Part shown: piece after piece, positions 38,452 through 38,587 of the stretch
Numbering within the stretch: position 1 is the first letter of the stretch
How the letters are laid out: each line of letters starts with the position of its first letter
Assembly: GCA_020848935.1 (NCBI GenBank)
Contig: JADLHF010000125.1
Location: 1 to 38,587, forward strand
Length of the DNA stretch: 38,587 bases
Source of the DNA: Acetobacteraceae bacterium
GTDB taxonomy: Bacteria > Pseudomonadota > Alphaproteobacteria > Acetobacterales > Acetobacteraceae
Direction of reading: 5' to 3'
Notes under the pieces: generated by a model
What the model was told of the DNA's origin: nothing
The model's database searches: none
Seen by the model: the letters and a program-made list of their open reading frames with translations, nothing else
Translations under genes and position numbers: made by a program

Positions 38452-38587
38452 TCAGGCGGCGCGGAAGGCCGCGCCCTCGCCGGCATCGCTGGCGTCGGAG
38501 GTGCGGAAGGCCGCGCCCTCGCCGGCATCGCTGGCGTCGGAGGTGCGGAAGGCCGCGCCCTCGCCGGCATCGCTGGCGTCGGAGGTG
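38452..38587 (-). CDS. C-terminus of a protein with 14-residue tandem repeats, 5' end outside the window
   Basis: Only the last 44 codons are present. They encode the unit TSDASDAGEGAAFR three times, followed by AA and a stop. The DNA period is 42 bp and the copies are identical, so the array is young or kept uniform. The unit is acidic with one Arg and one Phe; it has no known fold that I recognise and may be a flexible tail. Other frames are also open through this repeat, but only this one ends just before a perfect terminator. The number of units beyond the window is unknown. Confidence 0.5.
   Translation of the reverse strand, partial: TSDASDAGEGAAFRTSDASDAGEGAAFRTSDASDAGEGAAFRAA

Noticed and set aside
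38316-38570. Alternative frame of the tandem repeat (Pro/Ala/Arg-rich)
   Set aside because: It runs through the perfect terminator and up to the amidohydrolase start, whereas the chosen frame stops just before the terminator.
38461-38587. CRISPR array
   Set aside because: The 42-bp units are directly adjacent with no spacers and are in frame as a 14-residue protein repeat.

Overview
The window is 38.6 kb of GC-rich DNA, roughly 70% by eye. Third codon positions are strongly G/C, so most genes cast long open frames on the other strand. The S4 ribosomal protein, the Upp, TRAP and PotABCD-type proteins and the dispersed palindromes all fit an alphaproteobacterium. Acetobacteraceae is my best guess, but this is inference because no rRNA gene is present. 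I find 36 protein-coding genes (two cut by the window ends), no tRNA or rRNA, no CRISPR array and no transposase.

Left part (1-18.3 kb). A truncated DUF2161 nuclease-fold gene and a class-I-glutamine-amidotransferase-like gene read leftwards. A translationally coupled BtpA/SgcQ-family plus PfkB-kinase pair reads rightwards. Next come two divergent gamma-glutamyltransferase-fold enzymes, both lacking the residues that hold a gamma-glutamyl group. A small gene with its own promoter and a 218-bp inverted-repeat-bounded element lead to a complete TRAP transporter (P, Q, M). Then come upp, a phytanoyl-CoA-dioxygenase-type oxygenase, a polyamine-type ABC importer without an ATPase (binding protein and two permeases), and an FkbM methyltransferase/glycosyltransferase pair.

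Middle part (18.4-30.5 kb). This holds an SDR lacking its catalytic tyrosine, an M81 (MlrC-type) metallopeptidase, a Tat-exported family-5 solute-binding protein, and an ornithine-cyclodeaminase-family enzyme. They are followed by a tight three-gene operon (acyl-CoA dehydrogenase, DUF5662, FAD amine oxidoreductase), an unknown 187-residue protein, a patatin-like lipase and a thiamine-diphosphate enzyme.

Right part (30.5-38.6 kb). An AT-rich island carries a coiled-coil/zinc-ribbon protein that looks acquired. After it come a small membrane protein, rpsD with a clear promoter and an attenuator-like leader, a complete ABC importer (ATPase, two permeases, binding protein) paralogous to the incomplete set at 12.5-15.7 kb, an M20 amidohydrolase, and the end of a gene made of 14-residue tandem repeats.

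Taken together, most of the window is import (one TRAP, two polyamine-type ABC sets, one family-5 binding protein) plus hydrolysis or oxidation of amides, amino acids and acyl compounds. It reads as scavenging metabolism around two core genes (upp, rpsD). The most distinctive non-coding signal is several families of structured intergenic repeats: a two-hairpin GC-rich element in four copies with compensatory stem changes, a T/A-rich three-way palindrome in about five, a C-rich composite in two, and a 25-bp perfect hairpin.
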